Below, piece by piece: positions 1 to 13,165 of a stretch of 64,000 bases of DNA. The notes beneath the pieces were generated by a model that was not told where the DNA came from, made no database searches, and was given only the letters and a program-made list of their open reading frames with translations. Numbering within the stretch: position 1 is the stretch's first letter; every line of letters begins with the position of its first letter. The DNA is taken from positions 1,213,739-1,277,738 of the forward strand of contig NZ_VTOX01000001.1 in assembly GCF_012184415.1 (NCBI RefSeq), given 5' to 3'. Source of the stretch: Ramlibacter lithotrophicus. Lineage in GTDB: Bacteria; Pseudomonadota; Gammaproteobacteria; Burkholderiales; Burkholderiaceae_C. The position numbers and the translations under genes were made by a program.

Positions 1-49
1 TCAGCGAGAAGGGCAGGTGGCGCGGTGCGGTGGCTTGGTGCGTAGACAT
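1..49 (-). CDS. nuoI: NADH-quinone oxidoreductase subunit I, N-terminal fragment
   Basis: Only the first 16 codons lie in the window (ATG at 49, reading off the left edge). They begin MSTHQATAP and reach PFSL, which resembles the short variable N-terminus before the membrane-associated helix of NuoI. The start is 19 bases after the nuoH stop. In nuo operons of this group nuoI follows nuoH, which is the main reason for the call. The ribosome-binding site is weak, and no Fe-S cysteine motif falls inside the visible part. Identity is therefore inferred from position. Confidence 0.45.
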   Translation of the reverse strand, partial: MSTHQATAPRHLPFSL

Positions 50-68
50 GGCGGGTACTTCTGCTTTG

Positions 69-1145
69 CTACTTCCAGATGTTGAAGGGGGTCTGCATCC
101 AGAGTCCGACCACGACCAGCCAGACCAGCGTCACCGGGATGAAGATCTTCCAGCCCAGGCGCATGATCTGGTCGTAGCGGAAGCGCGGGAACGTGGCGCG
201 GATCCACAGGAACATGGTGACCAGGACGAAGGTCTTGATGCCCAGCCAGATCCAGCCCGGGATGAAGGACAGGAACTCGAACGGGGGCAGCCAGCCGCCC
301 AGGAACAGCGTGGCGGCGAGGATCGAGACCAGCCACATGTTGGCGTATTCGGCCAGGAAGAAGGTGCCGAAGCTCATGCCCGAGTACTCGATCATGTGGC
401 CGGCGACGATCTCCGACTCGCCTTCCACCACGTCGAACGGCGCGCGGTTGGTTTCGGCCAGGCCCGACACGAAGTAGACGACGAAGATCGGCAGCAGGGG
501 CAGCCAGTTCCAGGACAGGAAGTTGACGCCGTTGGACGCGCCGATGCCGCGCGCCTGGCTCATGACGATGTCGGTCATGTTCATGCTGCCGGACACCATC
601 AGCACGACGACGAAGCAGAAGCCCATCGCGATCTCGTAGCTGACCATCTGGGCCGACGCGCGCATCGCGCCGAGGAACGCGTATTTCGAATTGGAGGACC
701 AGCCGGCGATGATGACGCCGTAGACCTCGATCGAGGTGACGGCCATCAGCAGCAGCAGGCCGGCGTTGACGTTGGCCAGCGCCACCTCGGGACCGAACGG
801 GATCACGACCCAGGCCAGCAGCGCCGGCGTGATGGTCATGATCGGGCCCAGGAAGAACAGGCCCTTGTTGGCCATCGTCGGGCGGATGATCTCCTTGGTC
901 AGGAGCTTCACCGCGTCCGCCATCGGCTGCAGCAGGCCCATGGGACCGATGCGGTTGGGGCCGAGGCGGATCTGCGTGAAGCCGATCGCCTTGCGTTCCC
1001 ACAAGGTCAGGTAGGCCACGGCGCCCATCAGCGGCGCGACGAGCACGACGATCTTGATCAGCGCCCACGTCACCGGCCAGCCCATGGTGGTCCACCACGG
1101 TGCGGCGATCAGGCCGTTCCCCAGGCCCCAGATCTGGTCGATCAT
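69..1145 (-). CDS. nuoH: NADH-quinone oxidoreductase subunit H
   Basis: Membrane subunit of respiratory complex I (358 aa) that links the hydrophilic arm to the proton-pumping arm and forms part of the quinone chamber. The sequence is hydrophobic with about eight membrane segments. It has the family signature [19 protein letters not shown] (about residues 75-95) and the acidic loop [18 protein letters not shown] (about residues 215-235), where conserved glutamates sit near the quinone site. Length is normal for the family. The ATG overlaps the nuoG stop by four bases (ATGA), so translation is probably coupled. Confidence 0.97.
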   Translation of the reverse strand: MIDQIWGLGNGLIAAPWWTTMGWPVTWALIKIVVLVAPLMGAVAYLTLWERKAIGFTQIRLGPNRIGPMGLLQPMADAVKLLTKEIIRPTMANKGLFFLGPIMTITPALLAWVVIPFGPEVALANVNAGLLLLMAVTSIEVYGVIIAGWSSNSKYAFLGAMRASAQMVSYEIAMGFCFVVVLMVSGSMNMTDIVMSQARGIGASNGVNFLSWNWLPLLPIFVVYFVSGLAETNRAPFDVVEGESEIVAGHMIEYSGMSFGTFFLAEYANMWLVSILAATLFLGGWLPPFEFLSFIPGWIWLGIKTFVLVTMFLWIRATFPRFRYDQIMRLGWKIFIPVTLVWLVVVGLWMQTPFNIWK

Positions 1146-3280
1146 GCTGGCGTCTCCTCACGAGCCATGGCCGCCCTGCGGCCGTCGGCGGTCAGTTGCA
1201 GCGAGGTCGCGCGGCGCACGATCCCGTCGAGCTGGTAGATGGCAGCGCTCGCCGGCTTGCCGGCGGCGGCGGCGACGTCGATGCCGGCGCCCGTCGCGTT
1301 CGAGAGCACCCCGCCTTGCACATGGGTCGCCCCCACGTCCTGCGGCCCGCGGGCGGCGGCCAGGACTTCCTGGGCGGACTCGAACTCGAACCCCGGCAGG
1401 CCCATGGTGTTGGCGATCACGCGCAGCACCTTCCAGGCCGGACGCGCCTCGCCCAGGGGCTTGACGACGGCATGGAAGCTCTGCACGCGGCCCTCGGCGT
1501 TGACGAAGGTGCCGGGAGTCTCGGTCCACGGCGCGATCGGCAGCAGCACGTCGGCGATGTCCATGTTGGCCTTGAACGGGCTCATGGAGATCACCATCTC
1601 GGCCTGGCCGAGGCCGGCCAGCGCCTTCTTGCCGTCCGCGGCGTCGAACTCGGGCTCGACGTTCAGCAGGATGGCGGCCTTCAGGCCGCCCGCCAGCATC
1701 TGGCCGGCGTTCAGGCCATCGCCGCCCGGCAGCGCCTTCACGAGCTGCGCGCCGACGGTGTTCGCGGCCTCCGTCAGGTAGCCGACGGTCGCGCCGGTCT
1801 GGGCGCCGATCCAGTTGGCCAGTGCCAGCAGGCCGGACGCGTTCGCGTGGTGCGCGGCCGCGTTGCCCAGCAGGATCGCCTTGCGCTCGCCGGACAGCAG
1901 CGATTGGGCGATGCGCTTCGCGGCGTCGCTGGCGCTGCCCTTCGCGGGAGCGGCACTGCCCTTGCTCTCGGCGACGGCGGCGGCCACGTCGGCCAGCGCC
2001 TGCGCCCAGCCGGAAGCGGGCGCGACGGTCGAGGACGCGATGGCCATCGCCCAGTCGTCGGCCTGGTCGTGGATGACGTGCACCGCGGCGCCCTTGCGCG
2101 TGGCGGCGCGCACCCGCATCGCGAACAGCGGATGGTCCTTGCGCAGGTTCGAGCCGACCACCAGCGCGGCCTGCAGGTTGGCGAGCGAGGCGATGGAGGT
2201 GCCGAGCCAGCGCACGCCCTCGGGCCTGGCGAACTGCGCGTTGCGCAGCCGGTAGTCGACGTTCTCGCTGCCCAGCCCGCGCACCAGGGCGCCGGCCAGG
2301 TACAGCTCCTCGACGGTGCTGTGCGGGCTCACCAGCGCGCCGATCGCCTTGGCACCGTGGTCGCCCTTGACGTGGCGCAGGCCGTTGGCGACGTACTCGA
2401 GCGCGGTCTGCCAGTCGACGCTCTTCCACTCGCCGCCATGCTTGATCATGGGCGTCGCCAGGCGCTCGGTGGAGTCGAGCGCCTCGTAGGAGAAGCGGTC
2501 GCGGTCGGCCAGCCAGCACTCGTTGACTTCCTCGTTCTCGAGGGGCAGCACGCGCATGACCTTGTTGTTCTTCACCTGCACGATCAGGTTCGCGCCGGTG
2601 GAATCATGGGGGCTCACCGACTTGCGCCGGGCCAGCTCCCAGGTGCGGGCCTGGTAGCGGAACGGCTTGGACAGCAGCGCGCCGACCGGGCACAGGTCGA
2701 TCATGTTGCCCGACACCTCGGAGTCCACCGTGTCGCCGGACACCGTGGTGATCTCGGAGTGCTCGCCCCGGTGGATCATGCCCAGCTCCATCACGCCGGC
2801 CAGCTCCTGGCCGAAGCGCACGCAGCGGGTGCAGTGGATGCAGCGGCTCATCTCCTCCATGGAGATCAGCGGGCCCACGTCCTTGTGCAGCACGACGCGC
2901 TTTTCCTCCTCGTAGCGCGAGGCGGACGCGCCGTAGCCGACGGCGAGGTCCTGCAGCTGGCATTCGCCGCCCTGGTCGCAGATCGGGCAGTCGAGCGGAT
3001 GGTTGATCAGCAGGAACTCCATCACCGACTGCTGCGCCTTGATGGCCTTGTCGCTCTTGGTGCGCACCACCATGCCGTTGGTCACCGGCGTGGCGCAGGC
3101 CGGCATCGGCTTGGGCGCCTTCTCCACCTCGACCAGGCACATGCGGCAGTTCGCCGCGATCGACAGTTTCTTGTGGTAGCAGAAGTGCGGAATGTACGTG
3201 CCGGCCTTGTCGGCCGCATGCATGATCATGCTGCCTTCGGGCACTTCGACCTTCTTGCCGTCGAGATCTAGTTCAATCAT
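1142..3280 (-). CDS. nuoG: NADH-quinone oxidoreductase subunit G
   Basis: Large Fe-S subunit of complex I (712 aa) that carries electrons from NuoEF toward the quinone. Order of parts: an N-terminal [2Fe-2S] domain with [10 protein letters not shown], then [14 protein letters not shown], then the [4Fe-4S] ligands [13 protein letters not shown], then a molybdopterin-oxidoreductase-like domain whose cofactor is lost in this family. The last 350 residues are Ala/Gly-rich as in other betaproteobacterial NuoG. It starts 18 bases after the nuoF stop and its own stop overlaps the nuoH start. No truncation is seen. Confidence 0.97.
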   Translation of the reverse strand: MIELDLDGKKVEVPEGSMIMHAADKAGTYIPHFCYHKKLSIAANCRMCLVEVEKAPKPMPACATPVTNGMVVRTKSDKAIKAQQSVMEFLLINHPLDCPICDQGGECQLQDLAVGYGASASRYEEEKRVVLHKDVGPLISMEEMSRCIHCTRCVRFGQELAGVMELGMIHRGEHSEITTVSGDTVDSEVSGNMIDLCPVGALLSKPFRYQARTWELARRKSVSPHDSTGANLIVQVKNNKVMRVLPLENEEVNECWLADRDRFSYEALDSTERLATPMIKHGGEWKSVDWQTALEYVANGLRHVKGDHGAKAIGALVSPHSTVEELYLAGALVRGLGSENVDYRLRNAQFARPEGVRWLGTSIASLANLQAALVVGSNLRKDHPLFAMRVRAATRKGAAVHVIHDQADDWAMAIASSTVAPASGWAQALADVAAAVAESKGSAAPAKGSASDAAKRIAQSLLSGERKAILLGNAAAHHANASGLLALANWIGAQTGATVGYLTEAANTVGAQLVKALPGGDGLNAGQMLAGGLKAAILLNVEPEFDAADGKKALAGLGQAEMVISMSPFKANMDIADVLLPIAPWTETPGTFVNAEGRVQSFHAVVKPLGEARPAWKVLRVIANTMGLPGFEFESAQEVLAAARGPQDVGATHVQGGVLSNATGAGIDVAAAAGKPASAAIYQLDGIVRRATSLQLTADGRRAAMAREETPA

Positions 3281-3298
3281 TGACGCGGTTCCCTTCGA

Positions 3299-4666
3299 TC
3301 AGCCGCGGGCGCCGGCGGGTACCGGCTGCTTGCCATCCGACGTGGGCAGGTCCGGGCGCCGGATCCGCGCTTCGAACTCGTGCCGGAAGTGCTTCAGCAT
3401 GGCGCGCACCGGCATCGCGGCGGCGTCGCCCAGCGCGCAGATCGTGCGGCCCTGGATGTTGTCGGCCACCGAGTCCAGCAGGTCCATGTCGCCGGGCTTG
3501 CCGTGGCCGTTGCAGATGCGGTCGACCACGCGCCACAGCCAGCCCGTGCCTTCGCGGCAGGGCGTGCACTGGCCGCACGACTCGTGCATGTAGAAGTAGG
3601 ACAGGCGCCGCAGCGACTCGGGCATCGGCCGCGAGTCGTCCATCACGATCACCGCGCCCGAACCGAGCATGGAGCCGGCCTTGGCGATGGAGTCGTAGTC
3701 CATCGTGCACTGCATCATGATGTCGGCCGGCAGCACCGGGGCCGACGAGCCGCCCGGGATCACGGCCTTGAGCGTGCGGCCCTTGCGCACGCCGCCGGCG
3801 AGCTCGAGCAGCTTCGCGAACGGCGTGCCCATGGGCACTTCGTAGTTGCCGGGCAGCTCCACGTCGCCGGAAACCGAATAGATCTTGGTCCCGCCGTTGT
3901 TCGGCTTGCCCACCTCGAGGTAGGCCTGGGCGCCGTGGTTGATGATCCAGGGGACCGCGGCGAAGGTCTCGGTATTGTTGATGGTGGTCGGCTTGCCGTA
4001 CAGGCCGAAGCTGGCCGGGAACGGCGGCTTGTAGCGCGGCTGGCCCTTCTTGCCTTCCACCGATTCGAGCAGCGCGGTTTCCTCGCCGCAGATGTAGGCG
4101 CCCCAGCCGTGCACGGCATGCAGCTGGAAGCTGAAGTCGCTGCCCAGGATCCGGTCGCCCAGCAGGCCGGCCGCCCTCGCCTCTTCCAGCGCTTCCTCGA
4201 AGCGGTGGTAGGTCTGCAGGATTTCGCCGTGGATGTAGTTGTAGCCGACGGTGATGCCCATCGCGTAGGCCGCGATGATCATCCCCTCGATGACGATGTG
4301 CGGATTGAACTGCAGGATGTCGCGGTCCTTGCAGGTGCCCGGCTCGCCTTCGTCCGAGTTGCACACCAGGTACTTCTGCCCGGCGTAGTTCTTCGGCATG
4401 AAGCTCCACTTCAGGCCGGTCGGGAAACCGGCGCCGCCGCGGCCGCGCAGCGCCGAGTCCTTCACCGTCTGGGTGACCGTCGCCGGATCGATGCGCTCGT
4501 TCAGGATCTTGCGCAGCGCGCCGTAGCCGCCGCGCTGTTCGTAGTCCTTCAGCCGCCAGTTGGTGCCGTTCAGGTCCTTGTAGATCTGCGGATCGATGTG
4601 GCGGCCGTGGAAGCAGGTCTGGACGCCGGTGGCCTGGAACTGGGCCAGCACTTGCTGCGCGTTCAT
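3299..4666 (-). CDS. nuoF: NADH-quinone oxidoreductase subunit F
   Basis: NADH-oxidising subunit of complex I (455 aa). FMN- and NADH-binding motifs are visible as [15 protein letters not shown] (about residues 65-80) and [16 protein letters not shown] (about residues 180-195). The C-terminal [4Fe-4S] ligands are [15 protein letters not shown]. The frame stays open further upstream, but the start is set at [10 protein letters not shown]. There the ATG overlaps the nuoE stop by four bases, and the remaining length matches the family. It pairs with NuoE to pass electrons to NuoG. Confidence 0.96.
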   Translation of the reverse strand: MNAQQVLAQFQATGVQTCFHGRHIDPQIYKDLNGTNWRLKDYEQRGGYGALRKILNERIDPATVTQTVKDSALRGRGGAGFPTGLKWSFMPKNYAGQKYLVCNSDEGEPGTCKDRDILQFNPHIVIEGMIIAAYAMGITVGYNYIHGEILQTYHRFEEALEEARAAGLLGDRILGSDFSFQLHAVHGWGAYICGEETALLESVEGKKGQPRYKPPFPASFGLYGKPTTINNTETFAAVPWIINHGAQAYLEVGKPNNGGTKIYSVSGDVELPGNYEVPMGTPFAKLLELAGGVRKGRTLKAVIPGGSSAPVLPADIMMQCTMDYDSIAKAGSMLGSGAVIVMDDSRPMPESLRRLSYFYMHESCGQCTPCREGTGWLWRVVDRICNGHGKPGDMDLLDSVADNIQGRTICALGDAAAMPVRAMLKHFRHEFEARIRRPDLPTSDGKQPVPAGARG

Positions 4667-5190
4667 GCCGGCTCCCCGCCCGAAGCCGTGCGCAGGCCTT
4701 CGATCAGCTGGTCGAGTTTGTCGTTGCTCATGAAGCTCACCATCGTGCCGTCGTTGACCAGCAGCACCGGCGAGTCGGCGCAGGCGCCGAGGCACTCCGA
4801 CTGCTGCAGCGTGAACAGGCCGTCGGGGGTGGTCTCGCCCATCTTGATGCCCAGGCGCTGCTCCAGGTGGTGCAGCGCGCGCGCGCCGTCGCGCAGCTGG
4901 CACGGCAGGTTGGTGCACACGTTGAGCTTGTACTTGCCCACGGGCGCCTGGTTGTACATGTTGTAGAACGTCGTGACCTCGTGCACGGCGATCGTCGGCA
5001 TGCCAAGGTAGTCGGCGATCTGCTCCTCGGTCTGCTGGCTGATCCAGCCACGCTCTTCCTGCATGATCCGCAGGCAGCCCATGACGGCGGACTGCCGCTG
5101 GTCGGCCGGGTACTTCGCGACCTCGCGGTCGAAACGCGCCCTGGTGGCGTCCGACAGCGCCGGCTCTTGTCTTGCTGGTTGGGAACTCAT
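4663..5190 (-). CDS. nuoE: NADH-quinone oxidoreductase subunit E
   Basis: Thioredoxin-fold [2Fe-2S] subunit of complex I (175 aa). The four cluster cysteines are in [11 protein letters not shown] and [11 protein letters not shown] in the C-terminal half. The N-terminal helical part contains the typical [16 protein letters not shown] stretch. It overlaps nuoF by four bases downstream and nuoD by four bases upstream, so it sits in the tightly coupled part of the operon. Confidence 0.97.
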   Translation of the reverse strand: MSSQPARQEPALSDATRARFDREVAKYPADQRQSAVMGCLRIMQEERGWISQQTEEQIADYLGMPTIAVHEVTTFYNMYNQAPVGKYKLNVCTNLPCQLRDGARALHHLEQRLGIKMGETTPDGLFTLQQSECLGACADSPVLLVNDGTMVSFMSNDKLDQLIEGLRTASGGEPA

Positions 5191-6440
5191 CGGTCAATCT
5201 CTCCGAACACGATGTCCATGGTGCCGATCACCGCCACGGCGTCGGCGATCATGTGGCCGCGCGCCATCTCGTCCATCGCCGACAGGTGCACAAACCCCGG
5301 CGGGCGGATCTTCATGCGATAGGGCTTGTTGGCGCCGTCGCTGACGAAGTAGATGCCGAACTCGCCCTTCGGGTGCTCGACGGCCGCGTAGGCCTCGCCC
5401 TCGGGCACGCGGAAGCCTTCCGAGAACAGCTTGAAGTGGTGGATCAGCTCCTCCATGTTGGACTTCATGGATTCGCGATCGGGCGGCGCCACCTTGTGGT
5501 TGTCGGTGATCACCGGGCCCGGGTTGGCCTTGAGCCAGTCCACGCACTGCTTGATGATGCGGTTGGACTCGCGCAGTTCGCGCACGCGGACCAGGTAGCG
5601 GTCGTAGCAGTCGCCGGTGTGGCCGATCGGGATGTCGAAGTCCATCCGGTCGTACACGTCGTACGGCTGCTTCTTGCGCAGGTCCCAGGCGAAGCCGGAG
5701 CCGCGCAGCATGGGGCCGGTGAAGCCCAGGTTCAGCGCGCGCTCGGGCGAGACGACGCCGATGCCCACCGTGCGCTGCTTCCAGATGCGGTTCTCGGTCA
5801 GCAGCGTCTCGTACTCGTCGACGTAGCCCGGGAAGCGCCGGCAGAAGTCGTCGATGAAGTCCAGCAGCGAGCCCTGGCGGTTCTCGTTGAGCTGGCGCAC
5901 CGAGCGCTCGTTGCGCACCTTGCTCGTCTTGTACTGCGGCATGGAGTCCGGCAGGTCACGGTAGACGCCGCCCGGGCGGAAGTAGGCCGCGTGCATGCGC
6001 GCGCCCGACACCGCTTCGTACATGTCGAACAGGTCCTCCCGCTCGCGGAACGCGTAGATCAGGATGTTCATCGCGCCGCAGTCGAGCCCGTGCGCACCGA
6101 GCCACAGCAGGTGGTTCAGCAGGCGCGTGATCTCGGAGAACATGACGCGGATGTACTGCGCGCGGACCGGCACGTCGATGCCGAGCATCTTCTCGACGGC
6201 CAGGCAGTACGCGTGCTCGTTGGCCATCATCGACATGTAGTCGAGCCGGTCCATGTACGGCAGCGCCTGGATGTAGGTCTTGGTCTCGGCCAGCTTCTCG
6301 GTCGCGCGGTGCAGCAGGCCGATGTGCGGGTCGGCGCGCTGGATCACTTCGCCGTCGAGCTCCAGCACCAGGCGCAGCACGCCGTGCGCGGCCGGGTGCT
6401 GCGGACCGAAGTTGAGTGTGTAGTTCTTGATTTCTGCCAT
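5187..6440 (-). CDS. nuoD: NADH-quinone oxidoreductase subunit D
   Basis: Quinone-site subunit of complex I (417 aa), homologous to the large subunit of [NiFe] hydrogenases but without the metal site. The N-terminus ([20 protein letters not shown]) includes the conserved HPAAHG loop that lines the quinone pocket. The C-terminus ends in the conserved DIVFGEIDR. Length is standard. NuoC lies 10 bases upstream as a separate gene, so this organism does not have the NuoCD fusion seen in enterobacteria. Confidence 0.98.
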   Translation of the reverse strand: MAEIKNYTLNFGPQHPAAHGVLRLVLELDGEVIQRADPHIGLLHRATEKLAETKTYIQALPYMDRLDYMSMMANEHAYCLAVEKMLGIDVPVRAQYIRVMFSEITRLLNHLLWLGAHGLDCGAMNILIYAFREREDLFDMYEAVSGARMHAAYFRPGGVYRDLPDSMPQYKTSKVRNERSVRQLNENRQGSLLDFIDDFCRRFPGYVDEYETLLTENRIWKQRTVGIGVVSPERALNLGFTGPMLRGSGFAWDLRKKQPYDVYDRMDFDIPIGHTGDCYDRYLVRVRELRESNRIIKQCVDWLKANPGPVITDNHKVAPPDRESMKSNMEELIHHFKLFSEGFRVPEGEAYAAVEHPKGEFGIYFVSDGANKPYRMKIRPPGFVHLSAMDEMARGHMIADAVAVIGTMDIVFGEIDR

Positions 6441-6450
6441 GGTCTGGAAC

Positions 6451-7059
6451 CTATTGCAGGCCGCCGTACTTGTCTTCGCGGATCACGCGCGGGATGATCT
6501 CGCGCGGCTCGATCGTCACCGTCTGGTAGATCACACGCCGGCGCTCCGGGTCGTAGCGCATCTCGACATGGCCTTCGGTCGGGAAGTCCTTGCGGAAGGG
6601 ATGTCCCACGAAGCCGTAGTCGGTGAGGATCCGGCGCAGGTCGGCATGGCCTTCGAAGACGATGCCGTACAGGTCGAAGGCCTCGCGCTCGAACCAGTTG
6701 GCCGAGTTCCACAGGCCGGTGACCGAATCCACCACGGGCACGTCGTCGTCGGCAGCGAACACCTTCAGGCGCACGCGCTGGTTGAGGCTCACCGACAGCA
6801 GGTGCGACACGACGCAGAACCGCGGCCCCTCGTAGCCGCCCATGCGGTATTCGCTGTAGTCGACGCCGCACAGGTCGACCAGCTGCTCGAACTGGCAGCC
6901 GGGCGATTCCTTCAGCAGGCGGGCGGCCGCCAGGTAGTCGGCGGGCGCCACCACCACGGTGACTTCACCCCATTTCAGGTCGATGCGTCTGGCCAGCGCG
7001 CCCAGCGTCGCGGCCACCGTGTCCTTGAGAGCTTGGGGATCGACGGCGTAGAGAGTCAT
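6451..7059 (-). CDS. nuoC: NADH-quinone oxidoreductase subunit C
   Basis: Hydrophilic arm subunit of complex I (202 aa), the 30-kDa family. It contains [20 protein letters not shown] (about residues 125-145) followed by [19 protein letters not shown], the conserved 30-kDa signature. It starts 13 bases after the nuoB stop. It holds the NuoB/NuoD interface and has no cofactor of its own. Confidence 0.97.
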   Translation of the reverse strand: MTLYAVDPQALKDTVAATLGALARRIDLKWGEVTVVVAPADYLAAARLLKESPGCQFEQLVDLCGVDYSEYRMGGYEGPRFCVVSHLLSVSLNQRVRLKVFAADDDVPVVDSVTGLWNSANWFEREAFDLYGIVFEGHADLRRILTDYGFVGHPFRKDFPTEGHVEMRYDPERRRVIYQTVTIEPREIIPRVIREDKYGGLQ

Positions 7060-7072
7060 GAGTGGATGCCTT

Positions 7073-7552
7073 TCAGGCCCGGGCGATGGTCTGTGTGCGC
7101 CGGATCTTCTGCTGCAGCTGGATGATTCCGTACAGCAGCGCCTCGGCCGTCGGCGGGCAGCCGGGCACGTAGACGTCGACCGGGACGATGCGATCGCAGC
7201 CGCGCACGACCGAGTAGCTGTAGTGGTAGTAGCCGCCGCCGTTGGCGCAGGTGCCCATCGAGATCACCCAGCGCGGCTCGGCCATCTGGTCGTACACCCG
7301 GCGCAGCGCGGGCGCCATCTTGTTGCACAGGGTGCCGGCGACGATCATCAGGTCGGACTGGCGCGGACTCGGGCGGAACAGCATGCCGAAGCGGTCGATG
7401 TCGTAGCGCGCCGCGCCGGCGTGCATCATCTCCACCGCGCAGCAGGCCAGGCCGAACGTCATCGGCCACAGCGAGCCGGTCTTGGCCCAGTTGATGACCG
7501 TGTCCACGGTCGTCGTGACCATGCCCTTTTCGAGAATGCCTTGGTTCGCCAT
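7073..7552 (-). CDS. nuoB: NADH-quinone oxidoreductase subunit B
   Basis: Fe-S subunit of complex I (159 aa) that binds the terminal cluster N2, which reduces quinone. The cluster ligands appear as the tandem cysteines in [11 protein letters not shown] plus later cysteines in [19 protein letters not shown] and [14 protein letters not shown]. This is the full family set. The start follows the nuoA stop by 36 bases. Length is normal. Confidence 0.98.
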   Translation of the reverse strand: MANQGILEKGMVTTTVDTVINWAKTGSLWPMTFGLACCAVEMMHAGAARYDIDRFGMLFRPSPRQSDLMIVAGTLCNKMAPALRRVYDQMAEPRWVISMGTCANGGGYYHYSYSVVRGCDRIVPVDVYVPGCPPTAEALLYGIIQLQQKIRRTQTIARA

Positions 7553-7588
7553 GTCAATACTTCCTTGCGGGGCGCCGCCCCTGGAGCG

Positions 7589-7960
7589 TCACTCCCAGTC
7601 GAGCGCGCCTTTTTTCCACTCGTAGACGAAGCCGACCACCAGGATGGCCAGGAACACCATCACCGACCAGAAACCCACGGGCCCGATCTCGTTGAGCGCG
7701 ACGGCCCACGGGAAGAGGAAGGCGATCTCGAGGTCGAACAGGATGAACAGGATGGCGACGAGGTAGTAGCGCACGTCGAACTTCATGCGCGCGTCCTCGA
7801 AGGGCTCGAAGCCGCACTCGTAGGCGGCGTTCTTGGCGGGGTCGGGCTTGTCGAAGCCGATCAGGGCGCTGAAGCCCCAGCCCATGGCGATGGGCATGAT
7901 TCCCACGGCCATGCCAACGAGCAGAAACAGGAGGACAGGGAGATACTGTTCAAGATTCAT
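7589..7960 (-). CDS. nuoA: NADH-quinone oxidoreductase subunit A
   Basis: Small membrane subunit of complex I (123 aa) with three hydrophobic segments. The loop contains [20 protein letters not shown], the family signature around a conserved Cys. MNLEQYLPV is chosen as start because related proteins begin there. An in-frame ATG seven codons upstream (7981) has a comparable ribosome-binding site and cannot be excluded. It is the first gene of the nuo cluster. A tRNA-Leu gene lies 58 bases upstream on the same strand. Confidence 0.95.
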   Translation of the reverse strand: MNLEQYLPVLLFLLVGMAVGIMPIAMGWGFSALIGFDKPDPAKNAAYECGFEPFEDARMKFDVRYYLVAILFILFDLEIAFLFPWAVALNEIGPVGFWSVMVFLAILVVGFVYEWKKGALDWE

Positions 7961-8018
7961 CTTGAGTCTGAGTCCGCTCATTGACCTGCCGTCTCTGCCC
8001 GGCAGGGTTTCTCGTTGT

Positions 8019-8103
8019 TGGTGCCGTCGGCGAGACTCGAACTCGCACAGCTTTCGCCACTACCCCCTCAAGATAGCGTGTCTACCAATTTCACCACGAC
8101 GGC
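8019..8103 (-). tRNA. tRNA-Leu (anticodon GAG)
   Basis: The reverse complement folds as a class II tRNA of 85 nt including an encoded CCA. The acceptor arms GCCGTCG and CGACGGC pair perfectly, with A as discriminator base. The D-arm contains TGGTAGACAC. The anticodon stem CTATC/GGTAG encloses the loop TTGAGGG, with GAG as anticodon. A long variable arm and a T-arm with GTTCGAGTC follow. Leucine identity fits the long variable arm and discriminator A. It lies between secG and nuoA on the same strand. Confidence 0.97.
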
Positions 8104-8288
8104 GGTTTTTCTCATCGCAACGGGCCTGGGCTGACGCCTCTTTTCACCCGCTCGCGACAGGGTAGAGTTTACCCTGAAAAGACATCGTTTCGACTGTTGC
8201 TGAGTTGCGCCACATCAATCGCAACAGGGGATAACGATGGCAGTGCCGCGGCTGCGTGCGACGCTCCGCACGCAGCGCGGGCGCAGGC

Positions 8289-8711
8289 TCAGCGCGCCGG
8301 GATCTGCGCGGCGCCGGAAGCGCCTGCAGCCGGCGGCAGCGCGCTCGCCGCGCCAGCGGCAGGCGCGACGGTACCCGGAATCTGCGCGGCGGCCCCGGAT
8401 GCGGCCGGCGCGGGCGCCGGTGCCGGTGCGGTGGTCGCGGCGCGGTCCAGCACGCTGCCGCCTTCGGGTGCGCGCAGGTTGCCGAAGTAGGCCAGCAGCA
8501 AGGTGGCCGCGAAGAACACGGCCGCGAGCACCGCGGTGGTGCGCGACAGGAAGTTGGCGCTGCCGCTCGCGCCGAACAGGCTGCCGGAGCTGCCGCTGCC
8601 GAAGGCCGCGCCCATGTCGGCGCCCTTGCCGTGCTGGATCAGGATCAGGCCGATCATGGCGAGGGCCGTCAGCATCTGCACGGCCAGGAGTGCGGTGAGG
8701 AGGTAATTCAT
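8289..8711 (-). CDS. secG: Preprotein translocase subunit SecG
   Basis: Small inner-membrane subunit of the SecYEG channel (140 aa). It has two hydrophobic segments (about residues 3-25 and 55-77) around the conserved cytoplasmic loop HGKGADMGAAFGSG and SLFGASGSANFLSRTT. The C-terminal 55 residues are a low-complexity Ala/Pro tail, which makes the protein longer than the E. coli form of about 110 aa. Such tails are common in Burkholderiales SecG. It lies between tpiA and tRNA-Leu. Confidence 0.96.
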   Translation of the reverse strand: MNYLLTALLAVQMLTALAMIGLILIQHGKGADMGAAFGSGSSGSLFGASGSANFLSRTTAVLAAVFFAATLLLAYFGNLRAPEGGSVLDRAATTAPAPAPAPAASGAAAQIPGTVAPAAGAASALPPAAGASGAAQIPAR

Positions 8712-8750
8712 TCTGGATGGGGCTCCGTGTCGTTGTCGTCGGCCGCGCGG

Positions 8751-9497
8751 TCAGCGCGCGGCTGCAATGATCTGCAGGAAGTCGGCGGCCTTCAGCGATG
8801 CGCCGCCGACCAGGCCGCCGTCGATGTCGGCACAGGCCAGCAGCGACGCGGCGTTGGCCGCGTTCATGCTGCCGCCGTACAGGATGTGGACGCGGTCGGC
8901 GTGCGGCGTGGCCGCCTTGAGCTGCGCTCGCAGCACCGCATGCACCTGCTGCGCCTGGTCGGGCGTGGCCGTGCGGCCGGTGCCGATCGCCCAGACCGGC
9001 TCGTAAGCGACCACGATCTCGCTGATGCAGTGGCCGTTGGCGTGGATCACCGCCGCCAGCTGGCGCTTGACGACCTCCTCGGTCCGGCCCGCCTCGCGCT
9101 CGGCCAGCGTCTCGCCCACGCAGACGATCGGCGTGATGCCGCAGGCCAGGGCCGCCTTGGCCTTGTCCGCGACCAGCGCGTCCGACTCGCCGTGGTACTG
9201 CCGCCGCTCCGAGTGGCCGACGATCGCGAAGCGGACGCCGAACTCGCGCAGCATGGCCGCCGAGACCTCGCCGGTGTAGGCGCCTTCGGCATGCTGCGAG
9301 ACGTCCTGGGCACCGAGCTCCAGGGCGCAGCCGGCGCGCAGCATCTGCACCTGCGCGAGATACGGCGCCGGCACGCAGACGGCCACCTGGCAGGCGGCGT
9401 CGCCCAGGCCCTTGGCGATGGCGCGCACCAGCGCGTCGTTGGCCGCCAGGCTGCCGTTCATCTTCCAGTTGCCGGCGATGAGTTTCTTCTTGGTCAT
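8751..9497 (-). CDS. tpiA: Triose-phosphate isomerase
   Basis: Glycolytic TIM-barrel enzyme (248 aa) interconverting dihydroxyacetone phosphate and glyceraldehyde 3-phosphate. Visible active-site parts are the N-terminal lysine in IAGNWKMNG, the histidine in [10 protein letters not shown], the catalytic glutamate and flexible loop in [12 protein letters not shown], and the phosphate-binding YGGSMN and GLVGGASL. The start [12 protein letters not shown] is chosen because the barrel begins there, although the frame is open further upstream. The quinone oxidoreductase gene ends 11 bases before it. Confidence 0.98.
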   Translation of the reverse strand: MTKKKLIAGNWKMNGSLAANDALVRAIAKGLGDAACQVAVCVPAPYLAQVQMLRAGCALELGAQDVSQHAEGAYTGEVSAAMLREFGVRFAIVGHSERRQYHGESDALVADKAKAALACGITPIVCVGETLAEREAGRTEEVVKRQLAAVIHANGHCISEIVVAYEPVWAIGTGRTATPDQAQQVHAVLRAQLKAATPHADRVHILYGGSMNAANAASLLACADIDGGLVGGASLKAADFLQIIAAAR

Positions 9498-9508
9498 GTG
9501 CGCTCCCG

Positions 9509-10498
9509 TCAGTTCCAGGTGAGCACGATCTTGCCGATGTGCTGGTTGGACTCCATCAGGACATGCGCCTGGGCCGCGTCGGCGGCGGCGAACGTACCGT
9601 GGATCACCGGCTTGATCGCGCCGCTTTCGAGCAGCGGCCACACCTTCTCGCGCAGCTGCCGCGCGATCGCCGCCTTGAACGCCACCGGCCGGGGCCGCAG
9701 CGTCGAGCCGGTGATCGCGAGGCGCCGGCGCAGCACCAGCCCGGCGTTGAACTCGCTCTTGATCCCGCCTTGCACGGCGATGATCACGAGCCGGCCGTCC
9801 TCCGCCAGGCATTCGATTTCGCGTGCGACGTAGGCGCCGGCGACCATGTCGAGAATCACGTTGACGCCGGCGCCGCCGGTGAGCTTCTTCGCCTCTTCGG
9901 CGAAGTCCTGCGTCCGGTAGTTGATCGCCGCGTTCGCGCCCAGCTCGAGGCAGGCCTTGACCTTGGCGTCGCTGCCGGCGGTGGCGACCACGCGCGAGCC
10001 CAGCGCCCTGGCCATCTGGATGGCCGTGACGCCGATGCCGCTCGTGCCGCCTTGCACCAGCAGCGTTTCGCCCGGTTGCAGCTTCGCGCGGTCCCAGACG
10101 TTGCTCCACACGGTGAAGAACGTCTCGGGCAGCGAAGCCGCCTCGACGTCGGACAGTCCCTTGGGCACCGGCAGGCACTGCCCCACCGGCGCGTTGCACA
10201 GCGACGCGTAGCCGCCGCCGGCCACCAGCGCGCAGACGCGGTCGCCGGTCCTGAAGCCGGCCTGCGCCATGGCGGCGGCGTCGCCGCCCACGATCTCGCC
10301 CGCGACCTCGAGGCCGGGGATGTCGGAAGCGCCAGGCGGCACGGGATAGTTGCCGGTGCGCTGCAGCACGTCCGGCCGGTTGACGCCGCTGGCGGCAACC
10401 CGGATCAGGACTTCGCCGGCGGCGGGGACCGGGTCCGGACGCTCCGCCAGGCGCAGCGCCTCGGGAGCGCCGTAGGCGCTGATTTCAACGGCTTTCAT
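9509..10498 (-). CDS. NAD(P)H-quinone oxidoreductase, zinc-independent MDR family (PIG3-like)
   Basis: Medium-chain dehydrogenase/reductase of 329 aa. An N-terminal GroES-like domain includes [14 protein letters not shown] and [12 protein letters not shown] Rossmann domain follows with [19 protein letters not shown] (about residues 145-165). The catalytic-zinc cysteine and histidine of alcohol dehydrogenases are absent, as expected for the quinone oxidoreductase (PIG3/TP53I3) branch. Probable reaction: NADPH-dependent reduction of quinones; the substrate is not readable from sequence. It lies in the tpiA-pnp interval on the same strand, a conserved neighbourhood in this group. Confidence 0.9.
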   Translation of the reverse strand: MKAVEISAYGAPEALRLAERPDPVPAAGEVLIRVAASGVNRPDVLQRTGNYPVPPGASDIPGLEVAGEIVGGDAAAMAQAGFRTGDRVCALVAGGGYASLCNAPVGQCLPVPKGLSDVEAASLPETFFTVWSNVWDRAKLQPGETLLVQGGTSGIGVTAIQMARALGSRVVATAGSDAKVKACLELGANAAINYRTQDFAEEAKKLTGGAGVNVILDMVAGAYVAREIECLAEDGRLVIIAVQGGIKSEFNAGLVLRRRLAITGSTLRPRPVAFKAAIARQLREKVWPLLESGAIKPVIHGTFAAADAAQAHVLMESNQHIGKIVLTWN

Positions 10499-10561
10499 GG
10501 TCTGCTCCGTCTGATGGCGGCGCCCCGCGTGGGGCGCCGCACCACAGGCTCATGGAAAACC

Positions 10562-12931
<2,370 letters not shown>

Positions 12932-13035
12932 GGTTGTTTTCCTAGGGTGGCGGAGCCCGCGCTAGGGCGCGGTCCCGACCTGGGGCGCATGTGGCTGCGC
13001 CGGGAGCCCGGAACAGGCGGTGTCGAACACGATGC

Positions 13036-13070
13036 CATTCCAGAAGGAGCCAGGGGCCCCTTGTGGAATG
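13036..13070 (-). other. Hairpin in the pnp 5' leader
   Basis: Arms CATTCCA (13036-13042) and TGGAATG (13064-13070) pair perfectly. Inner pairs from AAGG/CCTT extend the stem around a GC-rich loop. It lies between rpsO and pnp, about 105 bases before the pnp start. In E. coli a hairpin at this place is cut by RNase III and mediates PNPase autocontrol. An equivalent role here is inferred from position only. Confidence 0.5.
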
Positions 13071-13106
13071 ACACAGCGCGTATTCGTCTTGCCGTCTCCG
13101 AAGGAC

Positions 13107-13142
13107 AAAGCGCCTGAGCTAGCCGTCGACCAACTCAGGCGC
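13107..13142 (-). terminator. rpsO terminator/attenuator before pnp
   Basis: On the minus strand the arms GCGCCTGAG and CTCAGGCGC form a nine-base perfect stem just after the rpsO stop, followed by a short, imperfect U-run (CTTTGTCC). It probably gives partial termination between rpsO and pnp. The short U-run argues against complete termination. Confidence 0.6.
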
Positions 13143-13165
13143 CATGCAGTCGTTGCAGTTCCTGC

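Noticed and set aside
1100..3271. A 723-codon plus-strand frame opposite nuoG
   Set aside because: It is a shadow of nuoG's codon bias with no motif or ribosome-binding site.
8104..8288. Promoter for tRNA-Leu and nuo in the secG-tRNA gap
   Set aside because: Weak TAAACT-like boxes exist on the minus strand, but no matching -35 box at proper spacing could be defended.
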